Of a DNA stretch of 7,350 nt, positions 1 to 5,966 are shown piece after piece. The stretch is taken from assembly GCA_051872535.1 (NCBI GenBank), contig JBJEDY010000059.1:1-7350 (forward strand). Direction: 5' to 3'. Both the position numbers and the translations under genes were made by a program. Every line of letters begins with the position of its first letter. Positions within the stretch are counted from its first letter, which is position 1. Below the pieces are notes generated by a model. The model had not been told where the DNA came from. It saw nothing but the letters and a program-made list of their open reading frames with translations, and did no database searches. The stretch is from CAOJBM01 sp051872535 (GTDB taxonomy: Bacteria; Bacillota_I; Bacilli_A; RF39; UBA660).

Positions 1-14
1 TTATTTTCTAATAC

Positions 15-43
15 ATTATAACAATTTAGCTCCCCAGTAAAAA
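15..43 (-). promoter_or_regulatory. possible extended -10 promoter reading off the left edge
   Basis: On the minus strand there is a perfect TATAAT (20 down to 15) preceded by TGT, an extended -10 element. The -35 region at 15-17 bp spacing is poor (TTTTTA, TTTTAC or TTTACT). It lies just beyond the lexA terminator and would start a transcript near position 8, serving a minus-strand gene outside the window. In such AT-rich DNA a TATAAT can occur by chance, so this is tentative. Confidence 0.3.
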
Positions 44-95
44 AATTAGAGCCAATAGTTTTTACTATCTTTTTTATTGTTCTGTAAATGATTGC

Positions 96-118
96 AAAAA
101 AAACGACTAAAAGTCGTT
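96..118 (-). terminator. intrinsic terminator of lexA
   Basis: Read on the minus strand, a perfect 7-bp stem (AACGACT / AGTCGTT, arms at 112-118 and 102-108) with a 3-nt loop runs straight into a U-tract (A-run 96-103 on the plus strand). The upstream arm overlaps the lexA stop codon at 117-119, so termination is immediate and lexA is probably monocistronic. Confidence 0.88.
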
Positions 119-740
119 ATTTGATATTACGATATAAACCAATTGCTTTTCCTAAGATAGTTACATTTGGGAATATAAATGGTTCCATATTATCATTTTC
201 AGGTTGTAATCTAATATGATCTTTTTCTTTATAAAAAGTTTTTAATGTAACTTCATTCTCAGGAGTCATAGCTACGACAATATCTCCATTTCTTGCTACA
301 TTTTGTTTTTGGACAATAATGATATCTCCATCAAAAATACCTCGATTAATCATAGAGTCTCCAGAAGCTTTTAAAGTAAAGACACTTTCTTTTCTAGGTA
401 CAATTGAAGCTGGTAATTCAAACCATTCATTTGGAGTCTCGATTGCTTCAATTGGATTACCGCAAGTAATCTTTCCAAGTAGAGGAACTTTTATAACATC
501 TTCATCTTTTTGAGCATACTCATTATCAACTAAAATCTCAATAGTTCTAAATTTTGAATTAGTCTTTCTTATACATCCGGCTTCTTCTAATTTTTTTAAA
601 TGAGTATGAACTGTAGCAGGTGATGATAATCCTAGTGCTGCACCAATTTCTCTAGTAGCAGGAGGATATCCATGCTCAACAGTGTATTTTTTTACATAAG
701 TTAAAACTTCTTCTTGTCTTTTAGTAATTTTTTTGTCCAT
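117..740 (-). CDS. lexA: LexA, SOS transcriptional repressor / autoprotease (207 aa)
   Basis: Represses DNA-damage genes and is inactivated by RecA-stimulated self-cleavage. The N-terminal winged helix (about 1-70) has the typical GYPP-TREIG segment and the recognition stretch SPATVHTHLKKLEE, close to Bacillus LexA. The C-terminal S24 peptidase domain (about 85-207) has Ser129 (SGDSM) and Lys167 (TLKTF) as the catalytic pair, spaced as in the family. The scissile bond is Cys93-Gly94 (KITCGNP) rather than the usual Ala-Gly. I chose the ATG at 740. An upstream in-frame ATG at 755 is part of the AUGGAGG Shine-Dalgarno itself, and GGAGG lies 8 nt before the 740 start. Length matches the family (about 200-207). 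It is followed by its own terminator and is divergent from a small SOS-type gene; its promoter overlaps a LexA-box-like site, implying autoregulation. Confidence 0.96.
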   Translation of the reverse strand: MDKKITKRQEEVLTYVKKYTVEHGYPPATREIGAALGLSSPATVHTHLKKLEEAGCIRKTNSKFRTIEILVDNEYAQKDEDVIKVPLLGKITCGNPIEAIETPNEWFELPASIVPRKESVFTLKASGDSMINRGIFDGDIIIVQKQNVARNGDIVVAMTPENEVTLKTFYKEKDHIRLQPENDNMEPFIFPNVTILGKAIGLYRNIK

Positions 741-759
741 TTTTATTACCTCCATTTAA

Positions 760-788
760 ATATTAACATATGATGTGTAAAATGTCAA
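760..788 (-). promoter_or_regulatory. lexA promoter
   Basis: Minus strand: a consensus -35 TTGACA (788-783), a 17-bp spacer, and a -10 TAATAT (765-760) preceded by TGT, an extended -10 element. Predicted start of transcription is near 753, just ahead of the GGAGG site of lexA. The -35 overlaps the LexA-box-like palindrome at 786-799, which fits autorepression. Confidence 0.7.
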
Positions 789-799
789 ACAAATGTTTA
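786..799. promoter_or_regulatory. LexA operator-like site 1 (overlaps lexA -35)
   Basis: CAAAC-AAAT-GTTTA matches the Gram-positive SOS box CGAAC-N4-GTTCG at 7 of 10 informative positions, with perfectly symmetric AAAC/GTTT half-sites. It overlaps the lexA -35 element, a position where LexA binding would block transcription. The LexA recognition helix in this window is of the Bacillus type, which supports this consensus. Confidence 0.6.
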
Positions 800-808
800 T
801 AAAAATGA

Positions 809-837
809 TTGACACGAACAAATGTATATATTATGAT
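809..837 (+). promoter_or_regulatory. promoter of the small membrane-protein gene
   Basis: A consensus -35 TTGACA (809-814), exactly 17 bp of spacer, and -10 TATGAT (832-837) make a strong sigma-A promoter. Transcription should begin near 843, giving a very short leader before the AGGAG at 850-854. A LexA-box-like sequence fills most of the spacer, so a strong but repressed (SOS-inducible) promoter is the likely reading. Confidence 0.78.
815..828. promoter_or_regulatory. LexA operator-like site 2 (in the promoter spacer)
   Basis: CGAAC-AAAT-GTATA has a perfect left half-site (CGAAC) and a degenerate right half-site (GTATA), giving 7 of 10 informative matches to CGAAC-N4-GTTCG. It lies between the -35 and -10 of the rightward promoter. 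Its centre is 29 bp from that of site 1, nearly three helical turns. Confidence 0.55.
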
Positions 838-861
838 TGATTTATGAAGAGGAGTGATAAT

Positions 862-1020
862 ATGGAAAAAGAAAAAATAGAAAGTCTATTGATACTTTTA
901 TTCTTTTATACTTTTATAGTTGTATCAGCTATTTTAGTATCAATGCGATTTAATGAACTTAGTGCGAAAGGTTATAACGATATTAATAACTCCTCGACAC
1001 AATATTCTTATAGAGACTAA
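862..1020 (+). CDS. small single-pass membrane protein, candidate SOS division inhibitor (52 aa)
   Basis: A short charged N-terminus (MEKEKIE) is followed by one hydrophobic membrane helix at about residues 8-28 and then a polar 24-residue tail rich in Asn, Ser and Tyr, ending SYRD. AGGAG at 850-854 lies 7 nt before the ATG. The gene is divergent from lexA and its strong promoter carries a LexA-box-like site. The same position and shape are known for YneA (Bacillus) and SosA (Staphylococcus), SOS-induced membrane proteins that delay cell division. Unlike YneA there is no LysM domain, and the protein is shorter than SosA (about 77 aa). I see no clear sequence identity to either, so the function is inferred from context, size and topology. 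A terminator-like hairpin begins at its stop codon, so it is probably monocistronic. Confidence 0.75.
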   Translation: MEKEKIESLLILLFFYTFIVVSAILVSMRFNELSAKGYNDINNSSTQYSYRD

Positions 1021-1066
1021 TTAAATAAAGAAATGCATATGAGTTTCCAAGTTAATTAGTTTTTTT
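1016..1066 (+). terminator. probable intrinsic terminator after the small membrane gene
   Basis: Perfect 9-bp inverted repeat ACTAATTAA (1016-1024) / TTAATTAGT (1052-1060) followed by six T (1061-1066). The loop is long (27 nt) but can extend internally through GAAA/TTTC (1030-1033 / 1044-1047). The stem is AT-rich, so its strength is uncertain. It overlaps the stop codon of the small gene, as the lexA terminator overlaps the lexA stop. Confidence 0.55.
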
Positions 1067-1068
1067 CA

Positions 1069-1097
1069 TTTTAAATTCTTTAATAATATAGTATAAT
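1069..1097 (+). promoter_or_regulatory. candidate promoter of the glycosyltransferase gene
   Basis: A perfect -10 TATAAT (1092-1097) has only a poor -35 at 17 bp (TTTTAA, 1069-1074). The predicted start of transcription, near 1104, coincides with the AAGAGGT ribosome binding site (1104-1110), so the leader would be only about 13 nt. It is placed sensibly after the preceding terminator, but the -35 is weak. Confidence 0.4.
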
Positions 1098-1116
1098 TCT
1101 AATAAGAGGTAAAAAT

Positions 1117-2259
1117 ATGAAAAAAAGAATTTTGATTCCTTATTGTATGTATGGTAATGGTCATAGAGCTATTGCTGAATATATTGCATCTTACTTTAAA
1201 ACTCAAGATCCTGAACTTGAAATTTTAACAATGGATTTATTAAGGTATTCAATGCCTATTATTGGGAAATTGAGTCAAAAATGGTGTGATTATTTAATGC
1301 TTAAGCATCCTTTTATTTGGTCAATGGTTTATGATTCTTTTGATACTAAAATAACTGGAGCATTTTCCAATAAAGTAAGTTTACAATTATTTAATAATAA
1401 AAGAATGAAAAAAATAATTACGGATTTTAATCCTGATTTAACAATATCAACTCATTTTTTTGGAAGTAGTTTAATTGATATATATAATCGTAAAGGTTTA
1501 ACAAATAGTAAACTTATAACTGTTGTAACTGATTATTCTGCTCATGAATTGTGGCTTAAGAGTTATAAAAGAGAACAAGCAATTATTGTTGGTGACAAAG
1601 ATGAGGTTAGCTATTTAAAAAGTCGTGGAGTAAAACCAGAGATTATTAAACCATTTGGAATACCTATTAACCCAATTGTTAATAGTGATTTTGATAAAGA
1701 AAAATTGTTGAAAAAATTAAAAATTACTGGTTTAAGACCAATATGTCTTTTCTTTGGTGGTGGTGGTAATGGTTCCAAAGCATCACTTCCTTATATTAAA
1801 TCCTTAATTAAAGAAAAAGTTAATATAGATATTATCTTTGTTGCTGGTAAGAATGAACAAGCTAAAAAGAAAGTTGATAAATGGGTTAAAAATTATAAAG
1901 CAACAAATATTAAAACATTTGGGTATGTTAATAATGTTCCAGAATTGTTGCAAATATGTGATTTTGTTATATCTAAACCAGGTGGAGCGCAAAGTACAGA
2001 AAGTCTTTATTTTAAAAAACCAATTGTTATGATTAATTGTTCAGGTGGTCAAGAAAGAGCCAATTATAAATACTTTGAAAAGTATAATTATGGTAAAAGA
2101 TTTAGGACTGTATTTACATTTACTCGTTTCATTAAACAAATTGAAGTTGATTATAGTATTTTAGAGAATATGAAAAATAGTATGAATATGAGTAATTCCG
2201 AATGTGCAATGGAAAAACTATATAATTTATCTATTGATATTTTAAAAGAAACAAAATGA
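1117..2259 (+). CDS. MGDG synthase / UgtP-like diacylglycerol glycosyltransferase (380 aa)
   Basis: Probable GT28-family glycosyltransferase that moves a sugar (glucose or galactose) from a UDP-sugar to diacylglycerol on the inner face of the membrane, making glycolipid and possibly the lipoteichoic acid anchor. The N-terminal MGDG-synthase half shows MYGNGHRAIAE (about 11-21), corresponding to the GxGH acceptor-side motif, and TDYSAHELW (138-146), the family's TDY-H-W motif. The C-terminal nucleotide-sugar half shows GGGGNGS (214-220) and SKPGG-QSTESL (286-297), corresponding to the SKPGG-T-SE signature. Length fits the family (about 370-410). No signal peptide or membrane span is evident, in keeping with peripheral membrane enzymes. 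AAGAGGT lies 6 nt before the ATG. It ends in TGA. Sugar and product specificity (mono- or processive diglucosyl) cannot be read from sequence. Confidence 0.88.
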   Translation: MKKRILIPYCMYGNGHRAIAEYIASYFKTQDPELEILTMDLLRYSMPIIGKLSQKWCDYLMLKHPFIWSMVYDSFDTKITGAFSNKVSLQLFNNKRMKKIITDFNPDLTISTHFFGSSLIDIYNRKGLTNSKLITVVTDYSAHELWLKSYKREQAIIVGDKDEVSYLKSRGVKPEIIKPFGIPINPIVNSDFDKEKLLKKLKITGLRPICLFFGGGGNGSKASLPYIKSLIKEKVNIDIIFVAGKNEQAKKKVDKWVKNYKATNIKTFGYVNNVPELLQICDFVISKPGGAQSTESLYFKKPIVMINCSGGQERANYKYFEKYNYGKRFRTVFTFTRFIKQIEVDYSILENMKNSMNMSNSECAMEKLYNLSIDILKETK

Positions 2260-2436
2260 TATTTAAAGTAGAAGTATATGCAGATACATATTTAATGATC
2301 AGCTTATATAGGAATTAAGTACATTTACATAAACAACAACCTAACTAGGGAATGGAAATGTTACACCAACAGAATAGATAATCCGGTCGGTAATCAGTCT
2401 TAATAAAGACTAATTTGAATACTAGATTATAACTAA
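2260..2436. other. intergenic stretch without a gene, unassigned
   Basis: No ORF of credible length and no recognised RNA family. It contains an imperfect hairpin AATCAGTCTT / AAGACTAATT (2392-2401 / 2406-2415, one C-A mismatch, 4-nt loop) with no real T-run after it, a small ATATG/CATAT hairpin near 2277-2292, and a locally GC-richer patch CCGGTCGG (2383-2390). No convincing intrinsic terminator for the glycosyltransferase gene was found. It could be a long 3' UTR, an unknown structured RNA or decayed sequence. Confidence 0.4.
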
Positions 2437-2465
2437 TTGCACAAATAAAAAAAATATTATATAAT
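2437..2465 (+). promoter_or_regulatory. promoter of the T-box / HD / valS / manC operon
   Basis: TTGCAC (2437-2442), a 17-bp spacer, and a perfect TATAAT (2460-2465) inside an A/T-rich tract. The expected start, about 2472, is right where the base of T-box stem I begins, which supports this choice. The -35 matches TTGACA only in TTG. Confidence 0.6.
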
Positions 2466-2472
2466 ACATAAG

Positions 2473-2680
2473 AAATACGTTGAACAAGAGGAGTAGAATA
2501 ATTAATTCTTAAAGAGAGTATGTGGCAGGTGTAAACATATAGAATATTATTTGAAGGTAGCTTGGGAGTTGTTATTTTGAAAAGAGTAAAAATAATCGTT
2601 AATTCGCGTTAAGAATAATAAGAAGTAAATAAGGTGGTACCACGAACTTTCGTCCTTTGGAAGTTGGTGGATTTTTTATT
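2473..2680 (+). promoter_or_regulatory. T-box riboswitch, tRNA-Val specific (GUA specifier)
   Basis: Leader RNA that senses uncharged tRNA-Val and prevents termination ahead of the operon. Stem I pairs AATAAT/ATTATT (2497-2502 / 2546-2551), ATTCT/AGAAT (2505-2509 / 2541-2545) and TATG/CATA (2519-2522 / 2536-2539). It has the AGTA specifier-loop motif (2492-2495), the AGAGAG bulge (2513-2518) and the apical GGTGTAAA (2528-2535). The specifier loop GAAGGTAGC offers GTA (2557-2559), a valine codon. The T-box AAGGTGGTACCACG (2631-2644) contains TGGT (2635-2638), which would pair with an ACCA tail, as expected for tRNA-Val with discriminator A. The antiterminator pairs AAGG/CCTT (2631-2634 / 2654-2657) and ACGA/TCGT (2642-2645 / 2650-2653). 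The valS gene in the operon independently supports valine specificity. Confidence 0.94.
2640..2677 (+). terminator. T-box regulatory (attenuator) terminator
   Basis: CCACGAACTT (2640-2649) pairs with AAGTTGGTGG (2661-2670) except for one G-G mismatch, followed by TTTTTT (2672-2677). The 5' arm shares its bases with the T-box and the antiterminator helices, so the two folds are mutually exclusive. Without uncharged tRNA-Val, transcription should stop here. Confidence 0.88.
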
Positions 2681-2701
2681 TAAGAAAAGGAAGTAAACAA
2701 A

Positions 2702-3427
2702 ATGTTTGAGAAAGTATTTAATGATTACACTAGTAAATTTGATTTTACCAATAGCGACATTTTACTTAAATATAATCACTCATATCGAGTCAGAAACCTT
2801 TGTTTAAAATATGCTAGTTTATTAAAATATAATAAAGAAGATACTAGACTAGCTGAGTTTATTGGTTTATATCATGATATAGGAAGATTTACGCAATTAA
2901 AAATATATAATACATATGATGATAGTAAATCGCTTAATCACGCTGATGAAAGTATAAATATATTATTTGCTGAAGGTTTAATCGATAAATTTGATTTTAC
3001 TGATTATGAAAAAGAAATAATTAGATTTGCTATTGATAATCATAATAGATTAACGATTGCCGAATGTGATGATGAACGAATGGTAATGCATGCTAAACTA
3101 ATTCGTGATTGTGATAAATTAGATATTGTTTATTTATTTGGGTATTTAGATGAATTAGAATTAGTTGTAGTTGATAAACCACTAGATCAAGAATTAATAA
3201 AACCATTTTATGATCGAACAATATTAAAATATAATAACTTAGATAATTATATTGTTGTCTGTTATTTTGCTTATGTATTTGATTTAAATAATGATATTAT
3301 TCTAAAAGAATTTAAAGATAATTTAGATGTTTTGTATAAACGATTAAACAATGAAAAGGTGTTAAAAAAAATTTATAATTTAGCACGTAATTATTTAGAA
3401 GAGAGGATAAATTATGTTAGAGACTAA
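2702..3427 (+). CDS. HD-domain phosphohydrolase of unknown substrate (241 aa)
   Basis: Metal-dependent HD-superfamily hydrolase. His26 (YNHSYRV), the paired His58-Asp59 (GLYHDIGRF) and a late Asp (Asp138 or nearby, IRDCDKLD) make up the H-HD-D metal site; His80 (LNHADES) and His114 (DNHNRL) are further candidate ligands, as in HD proteins that hold two metals. The remaining 100 residues, mostly Asp/Asn/Leu-rich helices, show no second domain. No signal peptide or membrane segment is seen. The ribosome binding site AAGGA (2687-2691) lies just after the attenuator's T-run, so this is the first gene controlled by the valine T-box. Its last 14 nt overlap the start of valS, suggesting translational coupling. 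Substrates in the superfamily include nucleotides, cyclic dinucleotides, (p)ppGpp and RNA ends; nothing here singles one out. Confidence 0.85.
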   Translation: MFEKVFNDYTSKFDFTNSDILLKYNHSYRVRNLCLKYASLLKYNKEDTRLAEFIGLYHDIGRFTQLKIYNTYDDSKSLNHADESINILFAEGLIDKFDFTDYEKEIIRFAIDNHNRLTIAECDDERMVMHAKLIRDCDKLDIVYLFGYLDELELVVVDKPLDQELIKPFYDRTILKYNNLDNYIVVCYFAYVFDLNNDIILKEFKDNLDVLYKRLNNEKVLKKIYNLARNYLEERINYVRD

Positions 3428-5957
3428 ATATAATCATATAGAAGTAGAAAAAAATAAATATAATGTTTGGAAAGAAAAAGGTTATTTTAATGCAGGAGAT
3501 AAATCAAAAAAACCATATTGTATTGTTATACCTCCTCCAAACGTAACAGGGAAATTACATATTGGTTATGCTTATAATGTATCAATTCAAGATGCAATAA
3601 TAAGATATAAAAGAATGCAAGGATTTGATACTTTATGGTTACCAGGTATGGATCATGCAGCAATTGCTACTGAAGCTAAAGTAGTAAAAAAACTGAAAGA
3701 TCAAGGAATAGACAAATATGAATATGGCAGAGAAAAATTCCTAGATGCATGTTGGGATTGGACTCATGAATATGGAGATAATATAAGAGAACAATGGGCA
3801 GCAATGGGTGTATCTGTTGATTATAATAAAGAAAGATTTACTTTAGACGAAGGATTAAACAAAGCAGTTACTCAAGTATTTGTAGATTACTATAATAAAG
3901 GTTTAATTTATCGTGGTGAAAAAATAATAAATTGGGACCCAGTTGCCCAAACAGCGTTATCAAATGAAGAAGTAGTATTTAAAGAAGAAAAAAGCGCATT
4001 CTATCATTTAAAATATAAAATAGAAGGAACAGAAGAATATCTAGATGTAGCAACAACACGACCAGAAACATTATTCGGTGATACAGCAGTAGCTGTAAAT
4101 GAAAATGATGAAAGATATAAAAAATATATAGGAAAAAATGTTGAATTACCATTTATGAATAAAGTAATTCCAGTAATAACTGATGAACATGCAGATATGG
4201 AAAAAGGAACAGGTGTAGTTAAAATAACACCAGCTCATGATCCTAACGATTTTGAAGTAGGAAATAGACATAACCTTGAAAGAATATGCATTATGAATGA
4301 TGATGCAACAATGAATGAAAACGTACCTAAAAAATATCAAGGTATGACAAGAGAAGAATGTAGAGAAGCAGTTCTAGAAGATTTAAAAGAAGCTGGCTTA
4401 TTATTAGATGTAGAACCTTTAGTACATGAAGTTGGTCACTCTGAACGTACAGGAGTAATGGTAGAACCGATGATAAAAAAACAATGGTTTGTAAAAATGA
4501 GAGGACTAGCAGACAAAGTATTAGAAACACAAAAAGATCAAGATAAAAAAGTAAATTTTGTACCAGAATATTATGAAAAAACAATGAATCATTGGATGGA
4601 AATAACTTATGATTGGTGTATTTCAAGACAATTATGGTGGGGACACAGAATTCCAGCATGGTACAAAGGTGAAGAAATATATGTTGGAATGGAACCACCA
4701 AAAGAAGATGGATGGGTTCAAGATGAAGATGTATTAGATACATGGTTTTCATCTGCTTTATGGCCTTTCTCAACACTTGGATGGCCAGAACAAACTGAAG
4801 ATATGAAAAGATACTTCCCAACTGATTGCTTAGTTACAGGATATGATATCATTCCATTCTGGGTAAATAGAATGACATTCCAATCATTAGAATTAAATGG
4901 AGTAAGACCATTTAAAGATGTAGTAATTCATGGCTTAGTTAGAGATAAAGAAGGAAGAAAAATGTCTAAATCTCTAGGTAATGGTGTAGATCCATTTGAT
5001 ATGATTGGAAAATATGGAACTGATGCTCTAAGATACTATCTAAATACTGATTGTGGATTTGGAACAGATTTACGTTTTGATGAAGTAAAAATGGCTTCAA
5101 CATGGAATTATATAAATAAAATATGGAATGCATCAAGATTTGTATTAATCAATATTGAAGATTTAAAAGAAGCTAAATTAGAAAATCTTCTTCCTCAAGA
5201 TAAATGGATTTTATCAAAATATGAAAAAATTGTTAAAAGTTCAATCAGTCATATGGATAAGTATGAGTTTAATTTATTCGGTTCAGAAACATATAGTTTT
5301 ATTTATGATGATTTTTGTAGTAATTATATAGAGTTTGCTAAATTCAATAATGATTCTAATACGACTAAATCTGTGTTAAGTTTTGTTTTAACTGGTATAT
5401 TAAAATTACTTCATCCTTTTATGCCTTTTGTAACAGAAGAGATATATCAAATGTTACCAATTAAGGATAGTGAATCTATTATGATTTCTTCATATCCAAA
5501 ATATGATGATAATTTAATATTTAATGAAGAAACTAAGGAAATTGATAATATGATTGAATATATTTCATATTTTAGAAATAAAAAAGCAGAAAATAATATA
5601 GGTAATGATTTTGAAGTAATTACTGATATCGATGATGCACTAATTATTAAAATGCTTAAACTAGAAGATAAGATTGTTACTTCATCTAACTATAAAGGAA
5701 CATTAGATGTATCATTGGGTAACTATAAATTAACTATTTATTATGATGATAGTGATAATGTAGCAAAAGAAAAAGAAAATTTAGTAAAAGAAAAAGAAAA
5801 TCTAGAAAATAGTATAAATAGAAGAGAAAAATTACTAAATAATGAAAACTATGTATCTAAAGCACCAAGTAATATTGTTTCTCAAGAAAGAGAAAATCTT
5901 GCAAAAGAAAAAGAAAATCTTGCTTTGGTAGTAGAAAGATTAAATAATTTACAATAA
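3414..5957 (+). CDS. valS: Valyl-tRNA synthetase (847 aa)
   Basis: Class I synthetase charging tRNA-Val with valine. The Rossmann fold begins with PPPNVTGKLHIGY (40-52); the HIGH signature reads HIGY here, with Tyr52 in place of the final His. GMDHAAIATE (78-87) follows. The CP1 editing domain that clears Thr-tRNA-Val has TTRPETLFGD (214-223) and a KITPAHDPNDFEVG segment. DWCISRQLWWGHRIPAWY and DVLDTWFSSALWPFSTLGWP are typical of Bacillus-type ValRS, without the Cys-rich zinc insert. KMSKS is intact at 516-520. The anticodon-binding helical domain includes HPFMPFVTEEIY. The C-terminal tRNA-binding coiled coil spans about 782-847. Length is slightly below Bacillus (about 880). GAGAGGA is 6-7 nt upstream, inside the HD gene. 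Expression should follow uncharged tRNA-Val through the upstream T-box. Confidence 0.97.
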   Translation: MLETKYNHIEVEKNKYNVWKEKGYFNAGDKSKKPYCIVIPPPNVTGKLHIGYAYNVSIQDAIIRYKRMQGFDTLWLPGMDHAAIATEAKVVKKLKDQGIDKYEYGREKFLDACWDWTHEYGDNIREQWAAMGVSVDYNKERFTLDEGLNKAVTQVFVDYYNKGLIYRGEKIINWDPVAQTALSNEEVVFKEEKSAFYHLKYKIEGTEEYLDVATTRPETLFGDTAVAVNENDERYKKYIGKNVELPFMNKVIPVITDEHADMEKGTGVVKITPAHDPNDFEVGNRHNLERICIMNDDATMNENVPKKYQGMTREECREAVLEDLKEAGLLLDVEPLVHEVGHSERTGVMVEPMIKKQWFVKMRGLADKVLETQKDQDKKVNFVPEYYEKTMNHWMEITYDWCISRQLWWGHRIPAWYKGEEIYVGMEPPKEDGWVQDEDVLDTWFSSALWPFSTLGWPEQTEDMKRYFPTDCLVTGYDIIPFWVNRMTFQSLELNGVRPFKDVVIHGLVRDKEGRKMSKSLGNGVDPFDMIGKYGTDALRYYLNTDCGFGTDLRFDEVKMASTWNYINKIWNASRFVLINIEDLKEAKLENLLPQDKWILSKYEKIVKSSISHMDKYEFNLFGSETYSFIYDDFCSNYIEFAKFNNDSNTTKSVLSFVLTGILKLLHPFMPFVTEEIYQMLPIKDSESIMISSYPKYDDNLIFNEETKEIDNMIEYISYFRNKKAENNIGNDFEVITDIDDALIIKMLKLEDKIVTSSNYKGTLDVSLGNYKLTIYYDDSDNVAKEKENLVKEKENLENSINRREKLLNNENYVSKAPSNIVSQERENLAKEKENLALVVERLNNLQ
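5763..5921 (+). repeat. KEKENL heptad repeats in the ValRS coiled-coil arm
   Basis: Two tandem 21-bp units (5763-5783 and 5784-5804) encode AKEKENL and VKEKENL. A third copy at 5901-5921 again encodes AKEKENL and is nearly identical in DNA to the first. The first two lie in one strand of the predicted antiparallel coiled coil and the third in the returning strand. The repeat is within valS and in frame, so it is a protein-level repeat rather than a separate element. Confidence 0.75.
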
Positions 5958-5966
5958 GGAGTATAA

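Noticed and set aside
741..755. In-frame ATG at 755 giving a LexA five residues longer
   Set aside because: This ATG is part of the AUGGAGG Shine-Dalgarno that serves the ATG at 740. It has no ribosome binding site of its own, and MDKKITKRQ is the usual LexA beginning.
1033..1059. Eight-codon ORF (MHMSFQVN) after the small membrane gene
   Set aside because: It lies wholly inside the terminator-like hairpin and has no Shine-Dalgarno sequence.
1117..2259. MurG as the identity of the glycosyltransferase
   Set aside because: The C-terminal GT28 half is shared with MurG, but the N-terminal GNGH and TDYSAHELW motifs are those of the MGDG synthase / UgtP group.
2257..2259. Mycoplasma-type code with TGA as Trp
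   Set aside because: TGA ends the glycosyltransferase at the expected family length, and every Trp in conserved positions is TGG.
2361..2390. Nine-codon ORF (MEMLHQQNR) as a possible leader peptide
   Set aside because: It contains no valine codons, the AGGGA sits directly against the first ATG, and the operon is already explained by the T-box. The candidate promoter also lies downstream of it.
4327..4821. 164-codon open frame on the minus strand inside valS
   Set aside because: It is antisense to highly conserved ValRS sequence, with Leu/Ile/His-rich composition as expected from the complement of AT-rich coding DNA, and no ribosome binding site or family match.
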